DNA from: Bacillus sp. CGMCC 1.16541 | GTDB taxonomy: Bacteria > Bacillota > Bacilli > Bacillales > Bacillaceae_H | DNA length: 64,000 nucleotides | Assembly: GCF_003184905.1 (NCBI RefSeq) | Contig: NZ_QFRU01000020.1 | Span: 26,143-90,142 of the forward strand | Reading direction: 5' to 3' | Shown here: positions 36,296 through 45,603 of the stretch, in pieces | How the letters are laid out: each line of letters opens with the position of its first letter | How positions within the stretch are numbered: the stretch's first letter is position 1 | Made by a program: the position numbers and the translations under genes | The notes under the pieces: model-generated | Told to the model about the DNA's origin: nothing | Database searches by the model: none | Seen by the model: only the letters and a program-made list of their open reading frames with translations

Positions 36296-37342
36296 CTAAA
36301 GCTCATCAAACCCATTTAAATCTGATGCTTTCGTATACTGTCTTGACTTTTGTTCAAAGAAGTCGGTTTTCCCTAAATCAACTTCTTGATACGCAATAAT
36401 CCATCGCAAAGGATTTTGAATCGGTGCATGTGGAAATACATCTCGTCCAAACCCTAATTGATTGCATCGCTTATTTGCCATATAGTGTATATATTGTTCA
36501 ATTTCTTTCATCGTTATGCCGTCAAATTTCTCACCAATAATGGACTCAGCCCATTCTATTTCAAGTAATGCTGCTTGTTGGAACGTCTGCACCACAAATT
36601 GTTGTAGCTCCTCTGTGTTACATTCCGGGTTTTCATACAATACTTCTTTAAAAATTTTTTCAAAAAGACCCACGTGAAGTTGCTCGTCTCGATTGATGTA
36701 ATTAATCATGGTAGACGTAGCAACCATCTTTTGGTTACGAGCTAGATTATAGAAAAATGCAAAACCGCTATAGAAGAATAGGCCCTCCAAGATCACGTCA
36801 AATACAATTGATTTCAAGAAATTTTCGACTGTTGGATGTTCAACAAATTGCTTGTATCCATTCGTGACAAAATCATTTCGTTTTCGAAGTTTTTCATCAG
36901 TTCGCCAATATTCGAACACTTCATCTTGTTTTGATTTGGACACGATACTAGATAATACATATGAGTAAGAATGGTTATGAACCACCTCTTGTTGTGCCAA
37001 AATAATCATCAATGCATTGATTGAAGAGTCCGTCACATAGTCTGCTACTTTACTCGCATAATCTGATTGAATGCTATCTAACAACGCTAATAGACCAACA
37101 ATTTTCAAGAAACTTTCTTGCTCATCTTTTGATAGCTGTGGAAATTGTTTAATATCTTGGCTCATATTAATTTCAAATGGAACCCAAAAATTAGCTAGCA
37201 TTCGCTTATACTTTGGATAAGCCCAGGAAAATCGTACGTCGTCCCAGTTTAAGATGTTAGAACTTTCTCCATTAATGATTGCTGTCGATCGATTTGGTGC
37301 TTGCTCGTCCATTAATAAACGCTTCTGTAGTAGTGTAGACAT
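36296..37342 (-). CDS. nrdB: class I ribonucleotide reductase beta subunit
   Basis: A 348-residue diiron or dimanganese subunit. The ligand pattern is visible in LALLDSIQSDYA, then AQQEVVHNHSYSYVL (E..H), a later ILEGLFFYSGFAFFYN with the radical Tyr region, and NYINRDEQLHVGLFE. It supplies the radical for deoxynucleotide synthesis. ATG 37342 stands nine bases after GGGAG; an ATG six bases earlier is too close. It follows nrdA by 16 bases. Whether it is class Ia or Ib is open, but no nrdI or nrdH gene adjoins. Confidence 0.88.
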   Translation of the reverse strand: MSTLLQKRLLMDEQAPNRSTAIINGESSNILNWDDVRFSWAYPKYKRMLANFWVPFEINMSQDIKQFPQLSKDEQESFLKIVGLLALLDSIQSDYASKVADYVTDSSINALMIILAQQEVVHNHSYSYVLSSIVSKSKQDEVFEYWRTDEKLRKRNDFVTNGYKQFVEHPTVENFLKSIVFDVILEGLFFYSGFAFFYNLARNQKMVATSTMINYINRDEQLHVGLFEKIFKEVLYENPECNTEELQQFVVQTFQQAALLEIEWAESIIGEKFDGITMKEIEQYIHYMANKRCNQLGFGRDVFPHAPIQNPLRWIIAYQEVDLGKTDFFEQKSRQYTKASDLNGFDEL

Positions 37343-37358
37343 GTCCATCTCTCCCTTT

Positions 37359-39647
37359 TTAGCTATGACAACTTTCGCATTCTTCCACGACATCGTTTGA
37401 TGTTGAACGTACATAATACGTCGTTTTCAACTTCTCCTTCCAAGCCATCACATGCAAATCTAATAAATCCTTTGCACGAATGTCATTGCGAATATATAAA
37501 TTAAAAGAAATGGATTGATCAATGTGACGTTGGCGTTTCGAATTTTGTTTAATACTCCACTTTTGATCAATAAAATAAACGGATTTATAATACCAATTTG
37601 TCTTTTCAGTCAAATCAGGTGCAGTCACTGGTATCTTATAATCTTTCTTCTCTTCAGAATAAAATTTACGAAAAATAGGGTCAATACTTGCTGTCGATCC
37701 CGCGATAATTGATGTCGATGAATTAGGTGCTACAGCCATTAAATATCCATTTCGAATACCATGTGTTTTGACTTTTTCACGCAATTTATCCCACTTTTCA
37801 CTTTTATATCCTCTGCTTGTAAAATAGGTTCCGGTTTGCCAACTCGAACCTTCAAACACAGGATATGAACCTTTTTCTTTCGCTAGCTTCATGGAAGTTT
37901 CAATCGTATAATAAGCAATTTCCTCATATAGATCATCTACGTATTGAACGGCTTCTTCGGATTCCCACGTAATTCCTTTTAATGCTAAAAGATGATGAAA
38001 GCCAAACGTTCCTAATCCAATTCCACGATACTTTTGATTGGTTACTTGAGCTTGTAAGACAGGAATGGTATTAAGCTCAATAACATTATCTAACATGCGT
38101 ACTTGGATAGAAATGAGACGAGGCAGCACATCATCACTCACCGCTCGTGCTAAATTAATAGATGACAAATTACATACCACGTAATCGCCGGACTCTCGCA
38201 CAGTCACCACTTTTCCGTCTGCTGTTACATACTCTTCTGTCACAGTCGTTGCACTCATGTTTTGTGCAATTTCTGTACATAAGTTACTACAGTAAATCAT
38301 TCCTTTATGACTATTAGCATTCGCACGATTAACTGTATCACGGTAGAACATATACGGCGTACCTGTTTCTAACTGTGAAATCATGATTCGTTTCATAATG
38401 TCGATTGCTGGAATCACATCATATCCATCCTCTAATAACCCGTCTTTAGCTGCTTCCACACACTTGTTGTAATGGTATGTAAATGCATGATCGTCAGCGT
38501 TTGGCACTTCTCCTTCTTGTAACTCTTTTGCATCAAAAAAGGCGTCGAGTTCAAAACCTAATTTCTTTTTAATCGGATGAGGATCAAATACATAGTATGG
38601 TTCACGATTCTCCACTGCTCTCATAAAATTGTCAGGGATACACACTCCTGTGAAAATATCATGTGCGCGAAGCCTTTCATCTCCGTTGTTCAAACGCAAA
38701 TCTAGAAAACTCATAATGTCTTTTCCAAACACATTATAATAAACTGCAATCGCACCTTGACGTTGCCCTAATTGATCAACTGAAACTGCAGTATTATTGA
38801 TTTGTTTAATCCATGGAACAATTCCACTAGAATTCCCTTTAAATCCTCGAATATCAGAGCCTAACGAACGGATCTTTCCAACATAAACCCCGATACCGCC
38901 TCCAAATTTAGAGAGCTTAGCACTGTCTGTATTAGAATGATAAATTCCATCTAAACTATCTTCCACTGTATCGATGAAACAAGATGATAATTGACCATAC
39001 GTCTTACCTGCGTTTGCTAATGTTGGAGTTGCCACAGTCATATATAAATTTGACATCGCCCAATACGCTTCTTTTATAAGGTCAAGACGTTTTGCTTTGT
39101 CTTCTTTCATCATTAGTGTCATCGCAATGACTAAAAAACGCTCTTGAGGCAGTTCATATACTGCTTTATCATGTGATTTTGCTAAATATCGATCAGCAAG
39201 TGTGAGCAACCCTATGTACGTGAAGAGCTCATCGCGAGTTGGATCAATGATTTGTTGAATATCAGCCATTTCTTCTTTTGAATATGATTGGATAAGCTGA
39301 TCATTATAGATACCGATGCTCGTTAAATGAGAGACCAGTTCATAAAATGAGCCGTATTTTTGTGCACGGTCGTATCCTCGGTTTCGAGCTGCTTGTCTAT
39401 ATAATTCATCCAAATACACACTTGCAGCCACGTATGTCCAATCAGGCTCTTCCATTGAGATGTAATCAAGTGCTGTTAAAACAAAAGCGTTTGCGATTTT
39501 ATCGGCACCCATCTCTTCTTTTACAGCAATCGTTTGAATCATTTTTTCTTCATACGACGAGAAATGAAGTTTTGGGAACTTCATTTTTAGTTGTTCGATA
39601 TATGTGTTCACCCATTGTAGTGGTGTTGAGTCTGTCACTTTTGCCAT
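37359..39647 (-). CDS. nrdA: class I ribonucleotide reductase alpha subunit
   Basis: A 762-residue catalytic subunit. The N-terminal helical segment is 'TIAVKEEMGADKIANAFVLTAL'. Conserved parts include TPTLANAGK, the 'SSCFIDTVEDS' active-site Cys, 'CNLSSINLARA' and the finger loop GLGTFGFHHLL. The C-terminus ends in the CESC redox pair that re-reduces the active site. The length is near E. coli NrdA and longer than Bacillus NrdE (about 700). ATG 39647 has AGGGAGG upstream. A cobalamin riboswitch lies in the leader, so the enzyme should be made when B12 is lacking. Confidence 0.9.
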   Translation of the reverse strand: MAKVTDSTPLQWVNTYIEQLKMKFPKLHFSSYEEKMIQTIAVKEEMGADKIANAFVLTALDYISMEEPDWTYVAASVYLDELYRQAARNRGYDRAQKYGSFYELVSHLTSIGIYNDQLIQSYSKEEMADIQQIIDPTRDELFTYIGLLTLADRYLAKSHDKAVYELPQERFLVIAMTLMMKEDKAKRLDLIKEAYWAMSNLYMTVATPTLANAGKTYGQLSSCFIDTVEDSLDGIYHSNTDSAKLSKFGGGIGVYVGKIRSLGSDIRGFKGNSSGIVPWIKQINNTAVSVDQLGQRQGAIAVYYNVFGKDIMSFLDLRLNNGDERLRAHDIFTGVCIPDNFMRAVENREPYYVFDPHPIKKKLGFELDAFFDAKELQEGEVPNADDHAFTYHYNKCVEAAKDGLLEDGYDVIPAIDIMKRIMISQLETGTPYMFYRDTVNRANANSHKGMIYCSNLCTEIAQNMSATTVTEEYVTADGKVVTVRESGDYVVCNLSSINLARAVSDDVLPRLISIQVRMLDNVIELNTIPVLQAQVTNQKYRGIGLGTFGFHHLLALKGITWESEEAVQYVDDLYEEIAYYTIETSMKLAKEKGSYPVFEGSSWQTGTYFTSRGYKSEKWDKLREKVKTHGIRNGYLMAVAPNSSTSIIAGSTASIDPIFRKFYSEEKKDYKIPVTAPDLTEKTNWYYKSVYFIDQKWSIKQNSKRQRHIDQSISFNLYIRNDIRAKDLLDLHVMAWKEKLKTTYYVRSTSNDVVEECESCHS

Positions 39648-39676
39648 CTCTCTATTCCTCCCTTTTTCTATCAAAA

Positions 39677-39706
39677 TAAAAAACGCTCACCTGTGTAGGA
39701 TGAGCG
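39677..39706 (-). terminator. expression-platform terminator of the nrdAB leader
   Basis: Read on the minus strand, CGCTCA and TGAGCG with an 11-base loop and a TTTTTTATTTT run lie between the B12 aptamer and nrdA. Transcription would stop here when cobalamin is bound. Confidence 0.7.
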
Positions 39707-39792
39707 AATAGAACGAAGATAAAAAAAGAGAAAAACTCTTTTCGACTCCTCGTTCTACCCTCTCACCTCCCGAAGAAGATAAAACGAAATAA

Positions 39793-39945
39793 AAAAGGCA
39801 GGTCTCCTGACTTATGCTTCACTTTACTTTAAGGCCTTCCCATGATGATCACAGTGGATTCCTTATTTCATCAGCACTCACAGTTGCGGGGACAGTTCTG
39901 GACTTTAACCAGATTCCCTATTAAGTCGATACGCGACACCTTTTT
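39793..39945 (-). promoter_or_regulatory. cobalamin riboswitch upstream of nrdAB
   Basis: On the minus strand the leader carries the B12 box AAGTCAGGAGACCTGCC (39797-39813) and the usual conserved pieces upstream: GGGAATCTGGTTAAAGTCCA, GAACTGTCCCCGCAACTGT and ATGGGAAGG. Cobalamin binding should cause termination. Aptamers of this type upstream of a B12-independent reductase imply a B12-dependent reductase elsewhere in the genome. The other bases of the 540-base leader hold no gene that I can see. Confidence 0.95.
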
Positions 39946-40118
39946 TAACGGATAACACAAAATATAGTATTTAAAACTTATGTATAAGACAAGATATTGT
40001 GTTGTATACACATTATAAAGGACAAACAAGAAAAGTAGCAACTGTTTTTTAAAAAAGAATTTTCGACTCATTCTATTTACTTAAGTTAAAGCGGCGATAA
40101 AAGGCTTTTAAAAAATAA

Positions 40119-40164
40119 CCCCCTTTTAGTAGCAAAATTTTTCAACTTTGCTACTAAAAGGGGG
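40119..40164 (-). terminator. terminator after mntD
   Basis: The arms CCCCCTTTTAGTAGCAAA and TTTGCTACTAAAAGGGGG form a long stem; on the minus strand it is followed by TTATTTTTT. Confidence 0.88.
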
Positions 40165-40190
40165 ATGATTACTATATAGAGTTACTTATT

Positions 40191-41075
40191 TTAGGCGTTT
40201 GATTGCTTAAATCCTCTTCTTGCTTTCCACTTTGCTAATAAACCGTGTGTTGGTGACAATACAAACGTTAATGCAAATAATAGACCGGCAACCGACGCCA
40301 TCGCTCCAGCAATTGATACATTTAAGCATACAGCTAGATAATAACCCACAACGGCTGAACATACACCGACAATAGCACTAATAACTAGCATGATACTTAA
40401 ACGATCTGTTAGTAAATAGGCTGTCGCTCCTGGAACAATGAGCATGGCAACCACAAGAATAGCTCCCACGCTATCAAAAGACGCGACAGTTGAAAGAGAT
40501 AGCATTCCCATCAACAAATAATGAATGAACGCAACTGGAATACCAATTGCAACCGCCATCTGTGGATCAAACGACGTCAGCTTTAATTCTTTATAAAATA
40601 AACCGATGAGCAACAGATTTAAGAATAGTACACTCCCTAGCATCCAAACCGCTTTTGGACCAAGTGACATCCCAGCTATCTCTACCGTGTTCCATGGCAC
40701 AAATGTGATATCACCCATTAGCGCATGATCAACATCTAAATGAATATTTCCTGCATATAGAGTAATTAAAACTACACCTAAAGCAAATAACGACGTAAAC
40801 ACAACACCAATAGAAGCATCAGTTTGGATACCTGTTGAGTGTAGCACTTGAACAAGCCATGCCGTCATCAAGCCAACAATCGCGGCACCTATTAACATAT
40901 AAATACCATCTAAGCTGTTACTAACCAAAAAAGCTCCGACAATGCCTAGTAATACGGTATGACTAATCGCATCTGCTAACATTGCCATTCTCCTTAAGAT
41001 AAGAAAACAACCAATAATCCCACATGTCACTCCCACAAGTGATCCAGTTAAAATAATCCATGCTTCATAACTCAT
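40191..41075 (-). CDS. mntD: manganese ABC transporter permease MntD
   Basis: A 294-residue ABC-3 family permease with eight or nine helices and 'CFLILRRMAMLADAISHTVL' near the N-terminus, the family hallmark. It is the second permease of mntABCD; B. subtilis MntD has 295 residues. It overlaps mntC by four bases (ATGA). It carries manganese across the membrane with MntC. Confidence 0.88.
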   Translation of the reverse strand: MSYEAWIILTGSLVGVTCGIIGCFLILRRMAMLADAISHTVLLGIVGAFLVSNSLDGIYMLIGAAIVGLMTAWLVQVLHSTGIQTDASIGVVFTSLFALGVVLITLYAGNIHLDVDHALMGDITFVPWNTVEIAGMSLGPKAVWMLGSVLFLNLLLIGLFYKELKLTSFDPQMAVAIGIPVAFIHYLLMGMLSLSTVASFDSVGAILVVAMLIVPGATAYLLTDRLSIMLVISAIVGVCSAVVGYYLAVCLNVSIAGAMASVAGLLFALTFVLSPTHGLLAKWKARRGFKQSNA

Positions 41076-42442
41076 ACGTTTCTTGCTCCTTTCTTACTTG
41101 TAGGAACGGTGCTCATTTTTTGCTTCTTATCGTAACTATTCGGTAAACGTCCTACTAACGTATGAAGCAATGTAGGTTCTCGGTCATATTGTTTAAGAAG
41201 ATTCATAAATTCCTCTTTAATACTAGTTTGTAAGTCATTGAAATCACTAACCTCTGTTCGAAGGTGAAGATGACCGTATTTCATTTCATTCATTAAATAC
41301 ACTTCCATAAAGCGATAAGATAACACGAGTTGATGAGCCTTTTCTAACCCTTCTTTTGTAAAGCTCCATTCGTGAGAAGTAGGTTGAAAAATCAATGACT
41401 TTCGTTGTAACTTCTTCAAAGAATGAGAAACTTCCATCGTAGAAAATTGACTCGCTTCAAGCATTCTCTCTTCCTTTATAGTCGGAATTAGCTTCTCCTC
41501 ATGATTAACTACTCTCTCTAGTTGTTCATATAGGACAATGAGCGTGTTTTCTACTCTTACTTTTCTTCTTATCATCATATGCTTCATCGCTTTTGCTACT
41601 AGCCCTCGATTCGGTGCAAAGATCATGGAAAAGAGAAAAAGTGTCGTCGCAGATAAAATAATCATCGGACCCGTAGGCATTCCTGTAATGGTTGCACTTA
41701 AAATGGTTCCACTCACTCCAGATAACATCCCAACAACACCTGACAAACAAGCCATCACATCTAATCGCTCTGTCCAGTATCGTGCTGTAATGGCAGGTGT
41801 AATTAATAGTGCTGACATTAAAATAACCCCAACAGCTTGCAATCCAATGACCACAGCTAACACAATTAATGTCATAAATAAGCCATTTAACATTCTCGTT
41901 GGTAAGCCAATTCCTTGTGCGAATTGTGGGTCAAACGTCATTAACTTTAACTCTTTAAACAAAGCAGCTGTAATGATAACCAGGATAAAAGCAATTGTAC
42001 TAATCACTTTTACATCCGTTCCTACTAATGAAGCCGCTTGACCAAAGATAAAATCATCTAATCCACTTTTACTCGCTCCACTATTGTGTTGAATATATGT
42101 TAACAAGACAATCCCAAATCCAAAGAAAACAGACAACACCAACCCAATCGATGTATCTTCTTTAATACGAGAATGTCGGACAACCGCTTGAATAAAATAC
42201 GTGCCAATTAAACCTGAAATGGCTGCACCTATAAGCAACCAAAGCATATCTTTTTGTTGAATAATCAAGAATGCGACACAGATACCTGGCAATGCAGCGT
42301 GAGCCATCGCATCTCCAATTAGGCTTTGTTTTTTCAACAATGCAAAACTTCCTAATACACCACTTGCTAATCCAAGTAAAAGGGTTCCAATTAAAACCCA
42401 TTGTGTATTTGCATCTGTAAAAAGCGCTTCTATACCGCTCAT
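41072..42442 (-). CDS. mntC: manganese ABC permease MntC with C-terminal DtxR-like domain
   Basis: A 456-residue protein. Residues 1-285 form the ABC-3 permease (LKKQSLIGDAMAHAALPGIC hallmark). Residues about 290-440 are soluble: a winged-helix-like part ('MLEASQFSTMEVSHSLKKLQ', then FTKEGLEKAHQLVLSYRFME) with the layout of MntR/DtxR repressors. The B. subtilis MntC is similarly long. The extension might sense cytoplasmic metal and gate the transporter, but this is inference. GTTAC-type start context is ordinary; it follows mntB by 12 bases. Confidence 0.85.
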   Translation of the reverse strand: MSGIEALFTDANTQWVLIGTLLLGLASGVLGSFALLKKQSLIGDAMAHAALPGICVAFLIIQQKDMLWLLIGAAISGLIGTYFIQAVVRHSRIKEDTSIGLVLSVFFGFGIVLLTYIQHNSGASKSGLDDFIFGQAASLVGTDVKVISTIAFILVIITAALFKELKLMTFDPQFAQGIGLPTRMLNGLFMTLIVLAVVIGLQAVGVILMSALLITPAITARYWTERLDVMACLSGVVGMLSGVSGTILSATITGMPTGPMIILSATTLFLFSMIFAPNRGLVAKAMKHMMIRRKVRVENTLIVLYEQLERVVNHEEKLIPTIKEERMLEASQFSTMEVSHSLKKLQRKSLIFQPTSHEWSFTKEGLEKAHQLVLSYRFMEVYLMNEMKYGHLHLRTEVSDFNDLQTSIKEEFMNLLKQYDREPTLLHTLVGRLPNSYDKKQKMSTVPTSKKGARNV

Positions 42443-42454
42443 TGTAACCCCACC

Positions 42455-43204
42455 TTATCGCTGTTCTACAATGGCGTTACCTTGTTGTAAAAATGCAAGT
42501 CTTCCACCATATGTTTTTTGTAAGTTATCGAGTGTAAAAATCTCATCTGTTGGGCCAATTGCAATTTTCCTCATATTCAACAATAACGTCCAATCAAAGT
42601 ACTCTGATACGGTCTGTAAATCATGATGTACAACTAGGACAGTCTTTCCTTGTTCTTTTAGTTCATTTAACAACCCAATAATTGCTTTTTCCGTCGCAGC
42701 ATCTACTCCTACAAACGGTTCATCCATAAAATAAATTTGTGCATCTTGTGCGAGCGCTCTAGCTAAGAACACGCGCTGTTGTTGACCGCCTGATAATTGA
42801 CTAATTTGTCGATTCGCATAACTGCTCATTCCAACTTTTTCTAAGCATGACATTGCAATTTCACGGTCTTTTTTCGATGGTCGCTTAAACCAACCGACGT
42901 GACCATATCTGCCCATTAATACGACATCAAGTGCATTTGTAGGAAAGTCCCAATCAACGGAACCTCGTTGCGGGACATATCCTACTAGTTTGCGCTGCGC
43001 TTTATAAGGTTTATCATAGATTGCTATACTTCCAGATGCTTTTGGAACTAATCCTAAAATCGCTTTAATTAATGTTGATTTACCGGCTCCGTTAGGCCCA
43101 ATAATTCCTACAAGCTTCCCTTCTGGAATTTCAAACCCTACTTCCTGTAAAACGGGCTTTTTTTGATAAGCAACTGTTATATTTTCAACTTTTATAGCAT
43201 CCAT
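42455..43204 (-). CDS. mntB: manganese ABC transporter ATPase MntB
   Basis: A 249-residue ATPase. Walker A is GPNGAGKST (residues 36-44), the signature LSGGQQQR, Walker [14 protein letters not shown], and the switch His VVHHDLQT. It belongs to the cluster of zinc and manganese importers and powers MntC-MntD. AAGGAGG lies before ATG 43204, 12 bases after the mntA stop. Confidence 0.92.
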   Translation of the reverse strand: MDAIKVENITVAYQKKPVLQEVGFEIPEGKLVGIIGPNGAGKSTLIKAILGLVPKASGSIAIYDKPYKAQRKLVGYVPQRGSVDWDFPTNALDVVLMGRYGHVGWFKRPSKKDREIAMSCLEKVGMSSYANRQISQLSGGQQQRVFLARALAQDAQIYFMDEPFVGVDAATEKAIIGLLNELKEQGKTVLVVHHDLQTVSEYFDWTLLLNMRKIAIGPTDEIFTLDNLQKTYGGRLAFLQQGNAIVEQR

Positions 43205-43216
43205 TTTCGTTCCTCC

Positions 43217-44146
43217 TTATTTTAATGCAGAAACAATCGTGTCGATATTGTGACGATACATCCCAATATATGTTCCTTCTTCTGTCCCTTCTTCTCCCAT
43301 CGCATCAGAGAATAGTTCACCGCCAATTGAAACCGTGTGACCTTTTTTCTTCGCACCTTCTACAACTGCTTGAATCGATCGCTGCGAAACACTACTCTCC
43401 ACAAAAACTGCTTTCACGTTTCTTTCTGCTAACATATTTACGAGACTCTGTACATCTTTTAAACCATACTCAGCATCTGTACTAAGTCCTTGAAGACCCT
43501 TTACGTCAATATCATACGCTCTTCCAAAATAACCAAACGCATCATGTGCAGTCACTAATACTCGACTTTCACCTGGAATGTGTGAAAACTGTTCTTTAGC
43601 ATATGATTGAACTTCTTCTAATTGTGTCAGGTATTCATCGGCATTTTTTTCATAATCTGCTTTATTTTCTTGATCATATTTAATTAATTCATCTTTTACA
43701 GCGTGAACAGCGTAAGACCACAGTTCGATATCAAACCAAATATGAGGATCATGCGCTGTTGCATCTTCTTGCTTCGATAATAATTTTTCTTTTGGAACCG
43801 ATTCGCCCACTGCTACCACAGGTTTGTCTTTGCTAATTTTCTTAAATACCTCATCCATTTTTCCTTCTAAATGTAGACCATTATAAAAGATAAGGTCGGC
43901 TTCTTGTAACTTTTTGATGTCCCCGTGGGATGGTTGATAAAGGTGAGGGTCGACTCCCGGTCCCATCAATCCTTCAACTTGTACGTGCTCTCCACCAACA
44001 TTTTTTACGATATCAGCAATCTGTCCAATTGTCGTCGTAACGACAACCTTTCCCTCTTCTCGTTTTGTTTCATTATTCGCTTGCTGACAGCCTACAACCA
44101 TTATTAGTAAAAACACAGACACCATAACTAAAAGAAATTTCTTCAA
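43217..44146 (-). CDS. mntA: manganese-binding lipoprotein MntA
   Basis: A 309-residue cluster A-I solute-binding lipoprotein with lipobox VVGC (Cys20). Metal ligands are expected at His in GVDPHLYQPS and DPHIWFD, at Glu (VFVESSVS) and Asp. Unlike the ZnuA-type protein at 30942 it lacks a His-rich loop, which suits manganese. AGGAGG precedes ATG 44146, and an MntR box lies in the promoter region, so the mntABCD operon is likely shut by manganese. Confidence 0.92.
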   Translation of the reverse strand: MKKFLLVMVSVFLLIMVVGCQQANNETKREEGKVVVTTTIGQIADIVKNVGGEHVQVEGLMGPGVDPHLYQPSHGDIKKLQEADLIFYNGLHLEGKMDEVFKKISKDKPVVAVGESVPKEKLLSKQEDATAHDPHIWFDIELWSYAVHAVKDELIKYDQENKADYEKNADEYLTQLEEVQSYAKEQFSHIPGESRVLVTAHDAFGYFGRAYDIDVKGLQGLSTDAEYGLKDVQSLVNMLAERNVKAVFVESSVSQRSIQAVVEGAKKKGHTVSIGGELFSDAMGEEGTEEGTYIGMYRHNIDTIVSALK

Positions 44147-44265
44147 TGTTCTTTCCTCCTCATTTTCCCTATATCTAAAGTTTTTCCTTCATCCAAAAAT
44201 AAGTGTAAAAATTTTTATCCGAGCCCTTTTTTTCGTCTCAACCATATTTTATGCGTTTATCACAA

Positions 44266-44312
44266 AAAGTTTCCTTAATACAAAATTTATAGCTCGGACA
44301 AAATTTTGTCAA
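44266..44312 (-). promoter_or_regulatory. mntABCD promoter with MntR box
   Basis: On the minus strand TTGACA (44312-44307) and TATAAA or TAAATT form a promoter. Just after it lies ATTTTGTATTAAGGAAACTT, close to the MntR operator (TTTTGCCTTAAGGAAAC in my memory). A perfect 14-bp palindrome GACAAAATTTTGTC (44297-44310) overlaps the -35 element. Confidence 0.75.
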
Positions 44313-44334
44313 CCTCTTTTCACCGACAAAGATA

Positions 44335-44390
44335 GAAAAAGAGTGCCTTAGAATGGTATAATCACCACTTCTAAGACACCCTTTAACTGT
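44335..44390 (-). terminator. terminator after menC
   Basis: GAGTGCCTTAGAA and TTCTAAGACACCC pair imperfectly, with A and T runs at the sides. It lies about 100 bases past the menC stop in the 340-base gap to mntA, which otherwise contains the mnt promoter. Confidence 0.65.
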
Positions 44391-44487
44391 TTTTCTGAGA
44401 TTATAGAATTTTACTCTATCCTATTTAAAAAGAAAATAGATCTCCAGTTCAAATCTTTTGAACACTTTCACATAACGACGCATTGAT

Positions 44488-45603
44488 TTAGAGTGTATAG
44501 ATTTTTACTTGTTTTGCAAGTTGTTTAACATAGCTTTCATTAACCTCATATCCAATCCCTGCACTCGTTGGGACAAGGATCTCTCCATCACTAAGCGTTA
44601 CTTCTGGACTAATGACATCTTGATTCCAGTATCGGGAAGAGGCAGAAATATCTCCCGGAATAGTAAAGTGTGGCAATGATGCTAAGGCAATATTATGTGC
44701 TCTTGAAATACCTGACTCTAACATCCCACCAACCCATAATTGAATACCTGTTTTTTTGCATAAATCATGAATTTTAACGGCTTCTGATAATCCACCAACG
44801 CGACCAATTTTAACATTTATAACCTGACAGCTTCCTAACTCAATTGCTTTTCGAGCATCTTCATATGACACGATGCTTTCATCCAAGCAGATGGGAGTCT
44901 TTAGTTGTTTCTGAAGTTGCGCGTGGTCAATAATATCATCTGAGTCTAACGGTTGTTCAATCATCATTAAATGAAAGTCATTTAACCTTTTTAGTAAATC
45001 AATATCTTGTAACGTATATCCTGAGTTTGCATCTGCCATTAATGGTAAGGTCGGAAAATGCTGACGAATTCCTTTAATGACCTCATAATCATTTCCTGGT
45101 TTTATCTTTACTTTAAAGCGCTTGTACCCTTCTTGTACATGCTTCTCAATTGTTTTAATCATCACTGGTAACTCATTAATGCCAATGACAACACCTGCTT
45201 CTATTGTTTTACGGGTCCCCCCTAATAATGTAGAGAGTGGGACACCTTCTCGCTTCGCATACAAATCCCAAACAGCACAATCAAGTGCTGCTTTTGCCAT
45301 ATGGTTTCGTTTAATTGAACGAAATAGCGTCGTGACTTCACTTGGGTGCTCAATGTTTTTACCTAATAATGATGGAATTAAAAAGTTCTCAAGTATATGA
45401 AAACACGTTTGAATCGTTTCTTCTGTATACCATGGTGTAGAAAATGCAACAACTTCCCCCCACCCTGTTATACCTACTTCATCTTTTACTTCTACAAGAA
45501 TCAATTCTCGATTCTTAACTGTTCCATAACTAGTCGAAAAGGCATGAAGTAGTTCCATTTCAATAAAATACAGGTTAATCTCTTGTATATTCACTCTTCT
45601 CAC
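44488..45603 (-). CDS. menC: o-succinylbenzoate synthase
   Basis: A 371-residue enolase-superfamily enzyme that dehydrates SHCHC to o-succinylbenzoate. The acid-base Lys is in 'RFKVKIKPG' (about residue 163). Magnesium ligands are in MADANSG, MIEQPLD and CLDESI, and the second catalytic Lys is in VINVKIGRVGG. The start is GTG 45603 or GTG 45594, both inside the last codons of menE, so translation is probably coupled. It is last in the menFDHBEC operon. Confidence 0.93.
   Translation of the reverse strand: MRRVNIQEINLYFIEMELLHAFSTSYGTVKNRELILVEVKDEVGITGWGEVVAFSTPWYTEETIQTCFHILENFLIPSLLGKNIEHPSEVTTLFRSIKRNHMAKAALDCAVWDLYAKREGVPLSTLLGGTRKTIEAGVVIGINELPVMIKTIEKHVQEGYKRFKVKIKPGNDYEVIKGIRQHFPTLPLMADANSGYTLQDIDLLKRLNDFHLMMIEQPLDSDDIIDHAQLQKQLKTPICLDESIVSYEDARKAIELGSCQVINVKIGRVGGLSEAVKIHDLCKKTGIQLWVGGMLESGISRAHNIALASLPHFTIPGDISASSRYWNQDVISPEVTLSDGEILVPTSAGIGYEVNESYVKQLAKQVKIYTL

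Noticed and set aside
41538..42041. 167-codon plus-strand frame opposite mntC
   Set aside because: Antisense shadow of the strongly conserved MntC permease; composition reflects the complement.
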